Assembly (NCBI GenBank): GCA_013297755.1
Contig: JAAFIH010000037.1
Span: 1-35,454, forward strand
Source of the DNA: Cytophagales bacterium
GTDB lineage: Bacteria > Bacteroidota > Bacteroidia > Cytophagales > UBA9547
DNA length: 35,454 bases
Direction: 5' to 3'
Within the stretch, counting starts at the first letter, position 1; each line of letters begins with the position of its first letter. Both the position numbers and the translations under genes were made by a program. Under the pieces are notes generated by a model that saw nothing but the letters and a program-made list of their open reading frames with translations, was not told the DNA's origin and searched no databases. This document shows positions 14,960 to 23,390 of this stretch, in pieces.

Positions 14960-15625
14960 ATGAGCGTTGAAGTTACTAAATCTATGCTTTTAGAATTAAA
15001 CTTTAGAGCCATTGATGAAGAAATTTATTTACACGAAGATAAAAAAATAATAATAATTATTACTAAAAATTACAATATAAATATTGCAAACAATTATGAA
15101 AACTTTAGGGTTATAAAATTAGATAATGAAATATTCAAAAATAAGGAAGAAATCATTTTCTCAAGATTAAACTCTATACTAGGTAATAATACAACAATAT
15201 TTGCAAGAAAAACAAAAGTAAAAAGAATAGAAAAAATGGAAGCCCAATTATTTTTAAATCAAAATCATCAACTGGGCTATTCAAACGAATATTATAAATT
15301 AGGTTTATATCATCAAAACGATTTGGTGGCTGTAGCTCTTTTTAGCAAATCTTATTTATTAAAAAATGAAAAACCACCTGTAAGATCATATATTCTTGTA
15401 AGATATGCTTCAAAATTGAATACAAATATTGTAGGTGGAATTTCAAAATTATTACAACATTTTATTCAGTTAAAAGAAGCAAAGCATATAATGACCTATA
15501 CCGAAAAAAATTGGGGATTATCCAACTCTTATGCTAAACTAGGATTTATTAAAGTTGAAAATTATATAGATAAACACAATAAAAATCATTCTCAAAACGA
15601 AAAATGGATTTTAAAAATAGTATGA
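14960..15625 (+). CDS. GNAT/Mom-like protein related to a domain of phage endonucleases
   Basis: The C-terminal ~130 residues resemble the acetyltransferase-fold (Mom-like) domain that follows nuclease domains in many phage endonucleases. Seen signals are EIIFSRLNSILG, then IFARKTKV, then FLNQNHQLG, KLGLYHQNDLVAVALF, a Tyr/Arg-rich strand RSYILVRYASKLNTNIVGG, and YTEKNWGLSNSYAKLGF. In the phage relatives these correspond to the SR...LLG, IYARKC, FL.NH.QG and Y.KLGF blocks. The preceding nuclease domain is reduced to ~50 residues (ending FRVIKLDNEIF), so it is probably inactive. The ATG follows the ligase stop by 1 nt, so it is translationally coupled. Whether it still modifies DNA, or acts on another substrate, cannot be told. 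Confidence 0.65.
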   Translation: MSVEVTKSMLLELNFRAIDEEIYLHEDKKIIIIITKNYNINIANNYENFRVIKLDNEIFKNKEEIIFSRLNSILGNNTTIFARKTKVKRIEKMEAQLFLNQNHQLGYSNEYYKLGLYHQNDLVAVALFSKSYLLKNEKPPVRSYILVRYASKLNTNIVGGISKLLQHFIQLKEAKHIMTYTEKNWGLSNSYAKLGFIKVENYIDKHNKNHSQNEKWILKIV

Positions 15626-15638
15626 ATTGTAAATAAAA

Positions 15639-16403
15639 ATGACAAAAAAAAATAATTTATATATTATTCTTTTTGGATTTTTTCTCACTAATGCACTTTT
15701 AGCAGAACTCATTGGTGTTAAAATATTTTCATTAGAATCAATTTTGGGCTTGCAACCATTATCGCTTTCTATTTTTGGGATTGATAATTTGTCTTTAAAT
15801 TTATCAGCAGGAGTCATTCTTTGGCCAATCGTTTTTATTGTTTCTGATATAATAAACGAATATTTTGGTCCAAAAACTGTAATGAAAATAAGTTATATCA
15901 CTGCTAGCTTAATATGTTTTGCATTTTTGGTGGTATATACAGCTACCAAATTGCCACCAGCCGATTTTTGGATTAAATTAAACCAAAAAGATAACATTGG
16001 CAACGATTTTAATATTAATTATGCCTACTCCTTACTATTTGGTCAGGGTCTTGGTATAATTATTGGCTCTTTGATAGCATTTTTGGTTGGCCAACTGATA
16101 GATGCAGTTGTTTTTCAAAAAATAAAAAAACTTACTAAAAATAAATTTATTTGGCTGAGAGCCACAGGTTCTACCATAGTTTCGCAGTTGATAGATAGTT
16201 TTGTGGTACTAACTATAGCTTTTTATGTCTTTGGTAATTGGAGTTTTCATTTAGTTTTAGCAGTAGGAATAATCAACTTTATCTATAAAATAACCATTTC
16301 TTTGGTGATGATACCAGTTTTGTATGGATTGCATTTTATTATAGATTCTTACATTAGCAATGAAACTACTCATCCAACAAATAAGCTCTCAGATAATGAA
16401 TAA
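15639..16403 (+). CDS. Queuosine precursor transporter, YhhQ family
   Basis: An inner-membrane protein of the VUT/DUF165 (YhhQ) family, which imports 7-cyano- or 7-aminomethyl-7-deazaguanine for queuosine in tRNA anticodons. About six hydrophobic segments are visible, with family motifs LTNALLAELIGVKIF, VIFIVSDIINEYFGPK-like (IVFIVSDIINEYFG) and ATGSTIVSQLIDSFVV. Length (254 aa) is slightly above the usual 220-240. It starts 13 nt after the Mom-like gene and overlaps the next gene by 8 nt, so it belongs to the ligase operon. The family assignment is strong; the precise substrate is inferred. Confidence 0.9.
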   Translation: MTKKNNLYIILFGFFLTNALLAELIGVKIFSLESILGLQPLSLSIFGIDNLSLNLSAGVILWPIVFIVSDIINEYFGPKTVMKISYITASLICFAFLVVYTATKLPPADFWIKLNQKDNIGNDFNINYAYSLLFGQGLGIIIGSLIAFLVGQLIDAVVFQKIKKLTKNKFIWLRATGSTIVSQLIDSFVVLTIAFYVFGNWSFHLVLAVGIINFIYKITISLVMIPVLYGLHFIIDSYISNETTHPTNKLSDNE

Positions 16404-17331
16404 AAGTAAGATATATGGATTTTTAACATTAATGCGACCTGCAAATATCCTAACAGCTTGGTCTAATGTGGTTGTAGGTGCAAGTATTGCGTATGGATTA
16501 TCTCAGAATATAATTTTACCTATATTTGAATGGGTTGAAATTCTAAATTTAAAATTACTTTTTCTCATACTTTCAACAAGTGGTTTATATGGTGGAGGAA
16601 TAGTTCTAAATGATTTTTTTGATGCTGCATTGGATAAAATTGAACGTCCAGAAAGACCCATCCCAAAAGGAATCGTAACTAAAAGCGAAAGTCTATATTT
16701 AGGATTATTTTTATACTCCTTAGGTGCTATTTTTGCATTTTTAGTAAATTATACATCTGGATTTATATCAATTTTTATTATTTTTCTTACTATCATATAT
16801 AATAAATTTTCAAAACATCATGCAATTTTGGGACCAATTAATATGGGGATGTGTAGAGCTTTTAACTGGTTGCTTGGCATGTCTGTTATTGAAACTTTTT
16901 ATCCAACATTTATTCTATGGGCTTGTATTCCACTCATATATATAGCTGGTATAACTTATATAAGTAGAGCAGAAGTTCATTTTGATAAAGGCAATAATTT
17001 AATTGTAGGGCTTGGTTTATACCTATTTATAATTTTGGCTATTGCACTTGCTGCACTAAGTAAAAATGCAAAAATGGGAATTATTATTTTTTTTATGCTT
17101 ATTCCTTTTATAGTATTTTATTTTAATATGGTTTTGAAGCCTGTTTTATTAGCAATAAATGGAAATGGAAAGCCAGAATTAATCAGAAAATCGGTCAAAT
17201 CAGCAGTAATTGGTGTAATATTGGTAGATGCCTCTGTAATTGTTATTTATCAAGGATTTATATTTGGTTTTATAATTTTATTGCTTATTCCTATATCAAA
17301 ATATATTTCTCAAAAATTTGCGGTTACCTAA
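16396..17331 (+). CDS. UbiA-family prenyltransferase, EboC-like
   Basis: An integral membrane prenyltransferase. From the ATG at 16396 (MNKSKIYGFLTLMRPANILT; an upstream in-frame ATG at 16360 would only lengthen the overlap) it shows about eight to nine hydrophobic segments. The aspartate-rich motif NDFFDAALDKIERPERPIPKG carries the Mg-diphosphate ligands, and a second region covers IYISRAEVHFDKG. The sequences ERPERPIP and GMCRAFNWLLGMS are characteristic of the EboC branch, found in the ebo (eustigmatophyte/bacterial) operons. The start codon overlaps the yhhQ-type stop by 8 nt. No eboA, B, D, E or F is seen here, so it is an orphan in this window or the rest lies elsewhere. The lipid product is unknown. 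Confidence 0.85.
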   Translation: MNKSKIYGFLTLMRPANILTAWSNVVVGASIAYGLSQNIILPIFEWVEILNLKLLFLILSTSGLYGGGIVLNDFFDAALDKIERPERPIPKGIVTKSESLYLGLFLYSLGAIFAFLVNYTSGFISIFIIFLTIIYNKFSKHHAILGPINMGMCRAFNWLLGMSVIETFYPTFILWACIPLIYIAGITYISRAEVHFDKGNNLIVGLGLYLFIILAIALAALSKNAKMGIIIFFMLIPFIVFYFNMVLKPVLLAINGNGKPELIRKSVKSAVIGVILVDASVIVIYQGFIFGFIILLLIPISKYISQKFAVT

Positions 17332-17370
17332 TCTTATTTGTAAGTATATATGTATATACAAATTAATCTG

Positions 17371-17399
17371 AAAAAAAAATCCCACAAATGTTGTGGGAT
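17371..17399. terminator. Bidirectional-looking hairpin between convergent genes
   Basis: A 9-bp stem, ATCCCACAA / TTGTGGGAT (17379-17387, 17391-17399), closes a 3-nt loop and is preceded by nine As, which become a T-run on the minus strand. It lies ~47 nt past the EboC-like gene and ~170 nt past the convergent crtI-like gene; the minus direction has the better T-tract. Confidence 0.6.
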
Positions 17400-17568
17400 A
17401 TTTAATTGTTCATCATTACTACTCTACTAAAAGTTTCTTAAAATATTTTTTTATAGCAATAAATCAATATTTATTGCTGTATTAAATTTGATTTTGTGTC
17501 AATTATTTGAATAATATTACAATTATGCAAAAATTAATTGTATTAAAAAAATAATTTATAGATTATTT

Positions 17569-19050
17569 TTATTTTTTTTTAGCTTCCATATTTATAATTT
17601 CTTTTGCAGAAAGCTCACCTGATATAAAACTAGGTGGAACTCCAGGTCCAGGCACTGTAAGTTGACCAGTAAATACGAAATTTGATAGTTTTTTGTGAAT
17701 CATGGTCGGTTTTAGAGGTCCTGTTTGCAAAAGTGTATTTGCCAATCCATACGCATTTCCCTTATGAGCATGATAATCTGCTATAAAGTTTGAAGCCGCA
17801 AAATCTCTTCTATAAACGATATTATCTTTAAATTTTATACCAATTTTATTTTCGATTCTAGTAATAGTTTTATTAAAATATAATTCACTAATTTCTTTGT
17901 TTTCGATTAATCCAGGAGCAGTTGGGATTAAAATAAACATATTTTCCATACCTTGAGGAGCCACTGAAAAATCTGTCATTGATGGAACAGAAACATAAAA
18001 CAATGGATTTTGGGTCCAAGAAGGATTTTTATAAATCTCATCGGCATGTAAATTGAAGTCTGCATCAAAAAATAAATTGTGGTGAAGCAAGCCAGATACT
18101 TTTTTGTTTATACCTAAATAGTATAACAAACTAGATGGTGCCATTTTTCTATTTTCCCAGTACTTTGAATCGTATTGTTGAAATTCTTTAGGTAAAATCT
18201 TACTATCAATATGGTTGTAATCAGCAGACCCAACGACATAATCACTTGGAAATGATTTATCAATAGTTTCGACTGACATTACAGTATTATTACTAATCGA
18301 AACATTTATAACCTCTTGATTAGTATAGAATTTTACACCTAAATTTAAAGCAATAGTCTCCATAGCTTTGACTATTTCGTACATTCCTCCCATAGGATAC
18401 CAAGTTCCGAGTACAATATCAGCATAGTTCATTAAACTATACAATGCTGGCGTATGAGATGGTCGTTCGCCTAAAAAAAGTACAGGAAACTCTAATAATC
18501 TTACGATTCTAGAATCTTTAAAATATTTTTTTATATATGTAGACATATCTGTAAGCAAATGTAGCTTAAAAAGTGCTTTTATTACTGTGCTATCTACATA
18601 TTCTAAGAGCGATTTTCCTGGCAAATGCACAAATTTACCAATACCCACGTTATATTTATACTCTGCTTCTGCCAAAAAAGACTTTAATTTTTGGCTACTT
18701 CCTGGCTCAACAGATTCGAAAAGTAGATATAACTCTTCTAAACTGGCAGGGATGTCCCAGTGTTGTGTCTGATCCCAAACTACTTTGTAAGATGGGTCGA
18801 GCCTAGTTAATTGATAGAAGTCTGAAGATTTTTTTCCAAAAAAACCAAAAAACCTTTCAAATACATCTGGCATCCAATACCAACTTGGGCCCATATCAAA
18901 AGTAAAACCCTGAGCCTGAAATTGGCGAGCACGACCTCCAATAGAACTGTTTTTTTCTAAAATGGTAACATCAAAACCAGCTTTTGCCAAAAAACAAGCA
19001 CTCGATAAACCCGAAAAACCAGAGCCAATAATTATTACTTTTTTACTCAT
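17569..19050 (-). CDS. Phytoene desaturase family FAD-dependent oxidoreductase (CrtI-like)
   Basis: A carotenoid-type desaturase/isomerase. The N-terminal Rossmann motif IIGSGFSGLSSACFLAKAG with Glu at the end of the next strand (ILEKNSSIGGRARQF) binds FAD. DMGPSWYWMPDVFERFF matches the CrtI substrate-side signature. The C-terminal segment FVFTGQLTVPGPGVPPSFISG is the typical CrtI tail. Length (493 aa) is normal. Its likely role is desaturation of phytoene or a later C40 or C30 carotene for membrane pigment. No crtB or other carotenoid gene is adjacent, so the pathway step cannot be fixed from context. The gene is divergent from the DUF3109 gene. Confidence 0.93.
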   Translation of the reverse strand: MSKKVIIIGSGFSGLSSACFLAKAGFDVTILEKNSSIGGRARQFQAQGFTFDMGPSWYWMPDVFERFFGFFGKKSSDFYQLTRLDPSYKVVWDQTQHWDIPASLEELYLLFESVEPGSSQKLKSFLAEAEYKYNVGIGKFVHLPGKSLLEYVDSTVIKALFKLHLLTDMSTYIKKYFKDSRIVRLLEFPVLFLGERPSHTPALYSLMNYADIVLGTWYPMGGMYEIVKAMETIALNLGVKFYTNQEVINVSISNNTVMSVETIDKSFPSDYVVGSADYNHIDSKILPKEFQQYDSKYWENRKMAPSSLLYYLGINKKVSGLLHHNLFFDADFNLHADEIYKNPSWTQNPLFYVSVPSMTDFSVAPQGMENMFILIPTAPGLIENKEISELYFNKTITRIENKIGIKFKDNIVYRRDFAASNFIADYHAHKGNAYGLANTLLQTGPLKPTMIHKKLSNFVFTGQLTVPGPGVPPSFISGELSAKEIINMEAKKK

Positions 19051-19095
19051 ATTAAATTAATAGTGTTTTTATAACAAATTCATGTAAAAGATGTT

Positions 19096-19103
19096 TAAAT
19101 TTG
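19096..19103 (+). promoter_or_regulatory. Possible -7 element for the DUF3109-ksgA unit
   Basis: TAAATTTG matches TAnnTTTG exactly and lies 27 nt upstream of the ATG at 19131. No clear TTTG box is seen at the expected distance upstream, and the region is AT-rich. Confidence 0.35.
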
Positions 19104-19130
19104 AACAAAATTTGAAAAATTTTTATATAA

Positions 19131-19706
19131 ATGTTAGTCCACGAAAATACTATTATTTCTGATGATGTATTAGAAAAATATTTTGTTTGTAACCTTAAAT
19201 CATGCAAAGGTGCTTGCTGTGTAGAAGGAGATGCTGGAGCACCACTGACCAAAGATGAATTGTTGATTTTGGAAGATAATTACGAAAAAATAAAACCATA
19301 TCTTACCTCAAAATCAATAGAAGTAATCGAAAAAGATGGTATGTACGAAGTTGATGCAGAAGGTGAATTTGGCATTACAACCATTGAAGGCAAAGAATGT
19401 GTATTTGCCATTTATGACGAAAATAAGATACTTAAATGTGGTATTGAACAGGCTTATAATGACAATAAAATTACTTTTAAAAAACCTATTTCTTGCCATT
19501 TATACCCCATTAGGATAACCAAAAGTTTGTCATACGATTTAATAAATTACGAAAGATGGGATATTTGCTCTGATGCTTGTAGTTTTGGAGCAAATCTAAA
19601 AGTACCGCTTTATATGTTTTTAAAAGAACCATTGGTAAGAAAATATGGATTAACATGGTACAATGAATTAGAAATGATTATAAAACAAAAAAACAAAGAC
19701 ATTTGA
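19131..19706 (+). CDS. DUF3109 family cysteine-rich protein
   Basis: A 191-residue member of DUF3109. The cysteine pattern CNLKSCKGACCVEGDAG near residues 20-36, then single cysteines at VFA-region, KCGIEQ, SCHLYPIRI and ICSDAC, implies a bound metal or Fe-S cluster, as in YkgJ-like proteins. Function is not established for the family. The stop (TGA at 19704-19706) overlaps the TTG start of ksgA by 3 nt within TTGA, so the two genes are translationally coupled. In Bacteroidota a link with translation or rRNA maturation would fit the neighbour, but that is inference. Confidence 0.9.
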   Translation: MLVHENTIISDDVLEKYFVCNLKSCKGACCVEGDAGAPLTKDELLILEDNYEKIKPYLTSKSIEVIEKDGMYEVDAEGEFGITTIEGKECVFAIYDENKILKCGIEQAYNDNKITFKKPISCHLYPIRITKSLSYDLINYERWDICSDACSFGANLKVPLYMFLKEPLVRKYGLTWYNELEMIIKQKNKDI

Positions 19707-20518
19707 AAAAATCAAAATTTGTAAAAAATAAGGTATTTGATGGCAAAGTAACTCCCAAAAAGCACTTGGGACAACATTTTTTATTAGATTTGACCATAGC
19801 AGCAGATATTGTAGAGGCTGTTACTTTTCATAATCAATACACAAATCTAGTAGAAATAGGGCCTGGAACTGGTGTGCTGACTGATTTTATTATTAAAAAA
19901 AATATTATTGATTTCAAAACTGTTGAAATTGATACAGAATCGGTTATATTTTTAAAAAATAAATATACAAATCTTACTATCATTGAGGGAGATTTTCTTA
20001 CAATGGACTTAGAAAAAAACTTTGGTAATAAAATAGGTATCATAGGTAATTTTCCTTATAATATTTCGTCTCAAATTTTTTTTAAAGTTTTAGATTACAA
20101 AGATGTCGTGCAAGAAGTAGTATGTATGTTGCAAAAAGAAGTAGCAGTAAGATTGTGTTCTAAACCAGGGAATAAAGATTATGGTATTTTGAGTGTATTT
20201 TTGCAAGCATATTACCAAATGGAATATTTATTTACTGTCCAAGAACATGTATTTGATCCACCACCAAAAGTAAAATCAGGAGTGATCAGAATTACTAGAA
20301 ATGGTACAAAAGAGATTGGATGTGATGAAATTTTGTTTAGAAAAGTTGTAAAACAGGCATTTTCAATGCGTAGAAAAACATTAAGAAATTGTTTTAAACC
20401 CATGCAATTGAGTTCAGAATTTTTATCTGATACTTTTTTCAATAAAAGAGCAGAAGAACTAGGAGTAGAAGAGTATATTATTCTTACCAATAATATTGAA
20501 AAAGAAATAAGAAAGTAG
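19703..20518 (+). CDS. rsmA: 16S rRNA (A1518/A1519) dimethyltransferase RsmA/KsgA
   Basis: Transfers four methyl groups from SAM to two adjacent adenines in the 3'-terminal helix of 16S rRNA during small-subunit assembly. Motifs: KKHLGQHFL (N-terminal KsgA signature), SAM motif EIGPGTG, acidic EIDTESV, GDFL, the catalytic NFPYNIS, and the C-terminal FSMRRKTLRN. Length (271 aa) is normal. No ATG fits: the frame opens at TTG (19703-19705) overlapping the upstream stop, and the next Met lies far inside the methyltransferase domain. The TTG is therefore the best start and implies coupling to the DUF3109 gene. Confidence 0.97.
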   Translation: MKKSKFVKNKVFDGKVTPKKHLGQHFLLDLTIAADIVEAVTFHNQYTNLVEIGPGTGVLTDFIIKKNIIDFKTVEIDTESVIFLKNKYTNLTIIEGDFLTMDLEKNFGNKIGIIGNFPYNISSQIFFKVLDYKDVVQEVVCMLQKEVAVRLCSKPGNKDYGILSVFLQAYYQMEYLFTVQEHVFDPPPKVKSGVIRITRNGTKEIGCDEILFRKVVKQAFSMRRKTLRNCFKPMQLSSEFLSDTFFNKRAEELGVEEYIILTNNIEKEIRK

Positions 20519-20519
20519 C

Positions 20520-20547
20520 AATATTATTATTTATAAATAGTAATATT
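20520..20547 (+). terminator. AT-rich hairpin after rsmA
   Basis: AATATTA and TATTTA pair with their complements around a tight turn with one mismatch, giving a near-perfect 28-nt dyad immediately after the rsmA stop. It has no G/C pairs to speak of and no T-run, so termination is only a moderate inference. Confidence 0.35.
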
Positions 20548-20929
20548 AATAAAAATATCTTCTAAATAAATTCATAGTATTATTTAATGTTTAATTAAGA
20601 ATTGTATTATCTTTCTCCTTTAAAGAAAAACAAAGATAGAAGCAATAAAAAATGTTTGAGTAAACGATGTTGTATTATTATTTCTTTTTAAAAAACTTAT
20701 TTTTAATAGTATAACAAATTTTACTATTTTAAAGTCTAAAAAAACTAATTATTTTCCAAAAAACCTACCCCACCCCCACCCTACTACTTAACTCAATTTT
20801 ATGTTTTTGTCGTAAAAGATGGAGTCAAAGAAATGAAGGTATTATAAAATCACTTTTATTAAATCTTACTTTTTATTACCTACAAAAATCTGAATAATAA
20901 ATATAATCTTAGAGTTAATATAAAACCTA

Positions 20930-20946
20930 TTTAGAATAATTCTAAA
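20930..20946. promoter_or_regulatory. Fur-family-like operator upstream of the receptor gene
   Basis: TTTAGAATAATTCTAAA is a perfect 8-1-8 inverted repeat. Its 7-1-7 core, TTAGAAT-A-ATTCTAA, has the architecture of Fur/PerR/Zur boxes (Fur: TGATAAT-N-ATTATCA) and agrees at 5 of 7 positions per half-site. An ATTATCA half-site follows at 20948-20954. It sits 83 nt upstream of the ATG of a putative ferric-citrate receptor, where an iron-dependent repressor would be expected. Confidence 0.45.
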
Positions 20947-21029
20947 TATTATCATTAAAAATTTGGATTTTATAAATATTGCTTTTTTATTTGCATCTTA
21001 ATATTTATTTAGATTAATTAAAAATAAGA

Positions 21030-23231
21030 ATGAAAAAAACCTACCTTAAACTAATTATTATATCTCATTTGTTGGCTTCATCTATGGTATATTCACAAAC
21101 GATTGATTCTTCAAAAGTTGTCAATTTATCAGAAGTTGAAATTAAAAACCAACAAAAAGTAAACGACCCCAAACGTATGCCAGACATAAAAGACAATGTG
21201 ATATATGCTGGAAAAAAAAGCGAAATCATTGATTTGTCTACTTCAAATGCTGATTTGAGTACCAACAATACACGCCAAGTTTTTGGCAAAATACCAGGTG
21301 TGAGTGTATGGGAAAACGATGGATCAGGCATACAAGTTGGGATAGCTACCAGAGGTTTGAACCCCAATAGGTCTTGGGAATTTAATGTAAGGCAAAATGG
21401 ATACGATGTAAGCTCTGAAATATTTGGTTACCCAGAGGCATACTACAGTCCTCCAATGGAGGCTTTGTCTAAAATAGAACTTGTGCGTGGGGCAGCTTCG
21501 TTGCAATTTGGGCCTCAATTTGGCGGTTTGCTCAATTATGAAATTAAAAAAGGAAATCCAAATAAGCCCGTTTCTGTAGAAACTCAGCAAACGGTGGGTA
21601 GTTATGGTTTATTCAATTCGTACAATGCTGTTGGGGGTACATACAAAAAATTATCGTATTATAGTTTTTTTCATCATAGAACAGCCGATGGATGGCGCCA
21701 CAACAGTGGTTACAACACCTATACAGGCTATTTTTCGGCCAATTATCAACTCACTTCAAAAATTTATTTACAAGCCGAATACACCCACATGGACTATAAA
21801 AGCCAACAACCAGGTGGCCTCACAGATGCTCAATTCAAGGATAATAGCAGACAATCGTTGAGAGAGAGAAACTGGTTTGGCACACCCTGGCATGTGATGT
21901 CGCTACTTTTGAAATATGAAATATCATCAAAAGTAAGTTTACAACTTAAATCGTTTGCTACAATTGGCGAAAGAAATAGTGTTGGTTTTGTAGGAATTAT
22001 TACTACTAAAGACACCATAAATGCTACTACAAGAGATTATAATCCTCGACAAATAGATAGAGATTATTACAAAAATATAGGTTCTGAAGCTCGAATTGCG
22101 GCAAAATATAATTTATTTGGAAACGAAAATTGCTTGGCTGGTGGTCTTAGGATATACAACGGAAACACCAAAAGATACCAACAAGGCAAAGGATCGAGCG
22201 ATTCTAATTTTGATTTGTCGCTCACAAATCCTAACTATGGCAGAGCTTTGGAGTACAACACCGTTAATTTTGCGGCCTTTGCCGAAAATATTTTTAACAT
22301 TGGCAAAAGACTAAAAGTAGTGCCTGGAGTAAGGCTAGAATGGATAGAAAACACAAGCAAAGGATACTTTAATCTGACGACCAATGGTGGTATAAAACCT
22401 GATAAAAGAACAAGAACCATAGTTTTGTATGGACTTGGCACCGAATTTTTGGTAAGTCCTACAACCAATGTGTACGCCAATTACTCGGTTTCTTACCGTC
22501 CAGTTACGTTTTCGGAACTTACACCTCTGGCTACAACCGAAATTATAGACCAAAATTTGAAAGATGCCACTGGGTTCAATGCTGATTTGGGTTATCGTGG
22601 ATCTTTCAAAAATTTTATACAATTTGATGTTTCATTATTTTATCTTCATTATGGCAATAGAATTGGTAATATTAGCCAAAATGGAAATTTATTTAGAACA
22701 AATATAGGTACATCTGTAAGTCTTGGCTTAGAATCTTATATAGAAATTGATGTGATAAAAATGATTACAGATAAATCTAAATATGGATCTGTTGGCATTT
22801 TTGCGGCCAATTCATTGATAGATGCTAAATATGTATCTTGGAATAATCCAGCCATAGCCAACAATCCAAAAACATCTATTGAAGACAAAAGAGTAGAAAA
22901 TGCTCCACAATATATTCATAGATTTGGAGCAAATTATTACTACAAAGGCTTGTCGGCTTCTGTTCAATTAAGCAGCGTTGGCGATGTATTTACTGATGCT
23001 ATAAACACTGAAACTGCCAATGCCATTGGCACAATAGGCAAATTGAATGGGTACCAAGTATGGGATGTTTCAGCGAGTTACAGATTTTTTGAAAAATATA
23101 TTATCAAAGCAGGCCTAAACAACCTTACAGATGCCACTTATGCCACCAGACGAGCCACAGGTTACCCAGGCCCAGGTATATTACCAGCCAATGGTAGAAC
23201 TTTTTTCGTAAGTTTTGGAGCTAATTTTTAG
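21030..23231 (+). CDS. TonB-dependent receptor, FecA-like
   Basis: An outer-membrane receptor for an iron-chelate, driven by TonB. A signal peptide (cleavage near VYS-Q) is followed by a plug domain (about 60-190: VFGKIPGVSVWE, ATRGLNPNRSWEF, IELVRGAASLQFGPQFGG) and a 22-strand barrel with YANYSVSYRPVTFSEL and the end TYATRRATGYPGPGILPANGRTFFVSFGANF split over the last strands (terminal Phe). The last motif and the plug composition match receptors annotated for Fe(III)-dicitrate. The N-terminal carboxypeptidase-regulatory domain common in SusC-type proteins is absent, and there is no SusD partner. No anti-sigma or FecR genes are adjacent. Regulation by the upstream palindrome is a reasonable guess. 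The substrate is not proven. Confidence 0.93.
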   Translation: MKKTYLKLIIISHLLASSMVYSQTIDSSKVVNLSEVEIKNQQKVNDPKRMPDIKDNVIYAGKKSEIIDLSTSNADLSTNNTRQVFGKIPGVSVWENDGSGIQVGIATRGLNPNRSWEFNVRQNGYDVSSEIFGYPEAYYSPPMEALSKIELVRGAASLQFGPQFGGLLNYEIKKGNPNKPVSVETQQTVGSYGLFNSYNAVGGTYKKLSYYSFFHHRTADGWRHNSGYNTYTGYFSANYQLTSKIYLQAEYTHMDYKSQQPGGLTDAQFKDNSRQSLRERNWFGTPWHVMSLLLKYEISSKVSLQLKSFATIGERNSVGFVGIITTKDTINATTRDYNPRQIDRDYYKNIGSEARIAAKYNLFGNENCLAGGLRIYNGNTKRYQQGKGSSDSNFDLSLTNPNYGRALEYNTVNFAAFAENIFNIGKRLKVVPGVRLEWIENTSKGYFNLTTNGGIKPDKRTRTIVLYGLGTEFLVSPTTNVYANYSVSYRPVTFSELTPLATTEIIDQNLKDATGFNADLGYRGSFKNFIQFDVSLFYLHYGNRIGNISQNGNLFRTNIGTSVSLGLESYIEIDVIKMITDKSKYGSVGIFAANSLIDAKYVSWNNPAIANNPKTSIEDKRVENAPQYIHRFGANYYYKGLSASVQLSSVGDVFTDAINTETANAIGTIGKLNGYQVWDVSASYRFFEKYIIKAGLNNLTDATYATRRATGYPGPGILPANGRTFFVSFGANF

Positions 23232-23255
23232 TTATATTTTCACATTTTCAATCTC

Positions 23256-23298
23256 AAAAACATCTAAGATTTTTATAAATTTTGGATGTTTTTTTTTT
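23256..23298 (+). terminator. Intrinsic terminator after the receptor gene
   Basis: An imperfect stem built around AAAAACATC and GATGTTTTT (with inner AAGATTT/AAATTTT pairing) ends in a run of about ten Ts, 25 nt after the receptor stop codon. Confidence 0.7.
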
Positions 23299-23390
23299 GA
23301 AATATAATAAGTAAATTTTTAATAAAAAAAGGATAAATATATTTATTGTTTTATTTTTTATTACTATAATTGCAATAAAAAATAAAGAAA

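Larger units (their letters stand above)
20519..21029. other. 511-bp intergenic region upstream of the FecA-like receptor
   Basis: No gene is supported. It holds an AT-rich hairpin after rsmA (20520-20547), a C-rich tract (about 20766-20785) that faintly recalls the G/C-rich arm of the dispersed repeat, and a 17-bp palindrome (20930-20946) before the receptor gene. Confidence 0.5.

Noticed and set aside
20766-20785. C-rich tract as another copy of the dispersed repeat
   Set aside because: Only the CCCCACCCC-like arm is shared; the diagnostic core (CCACAxAATCCAAAA) is missing.
20948-20954. ATTATCA as a complete Fur box by itself
   Set aside because: Only one half-site matches the classical consensus; the neighbouring perfect palindrome is the better candidate.
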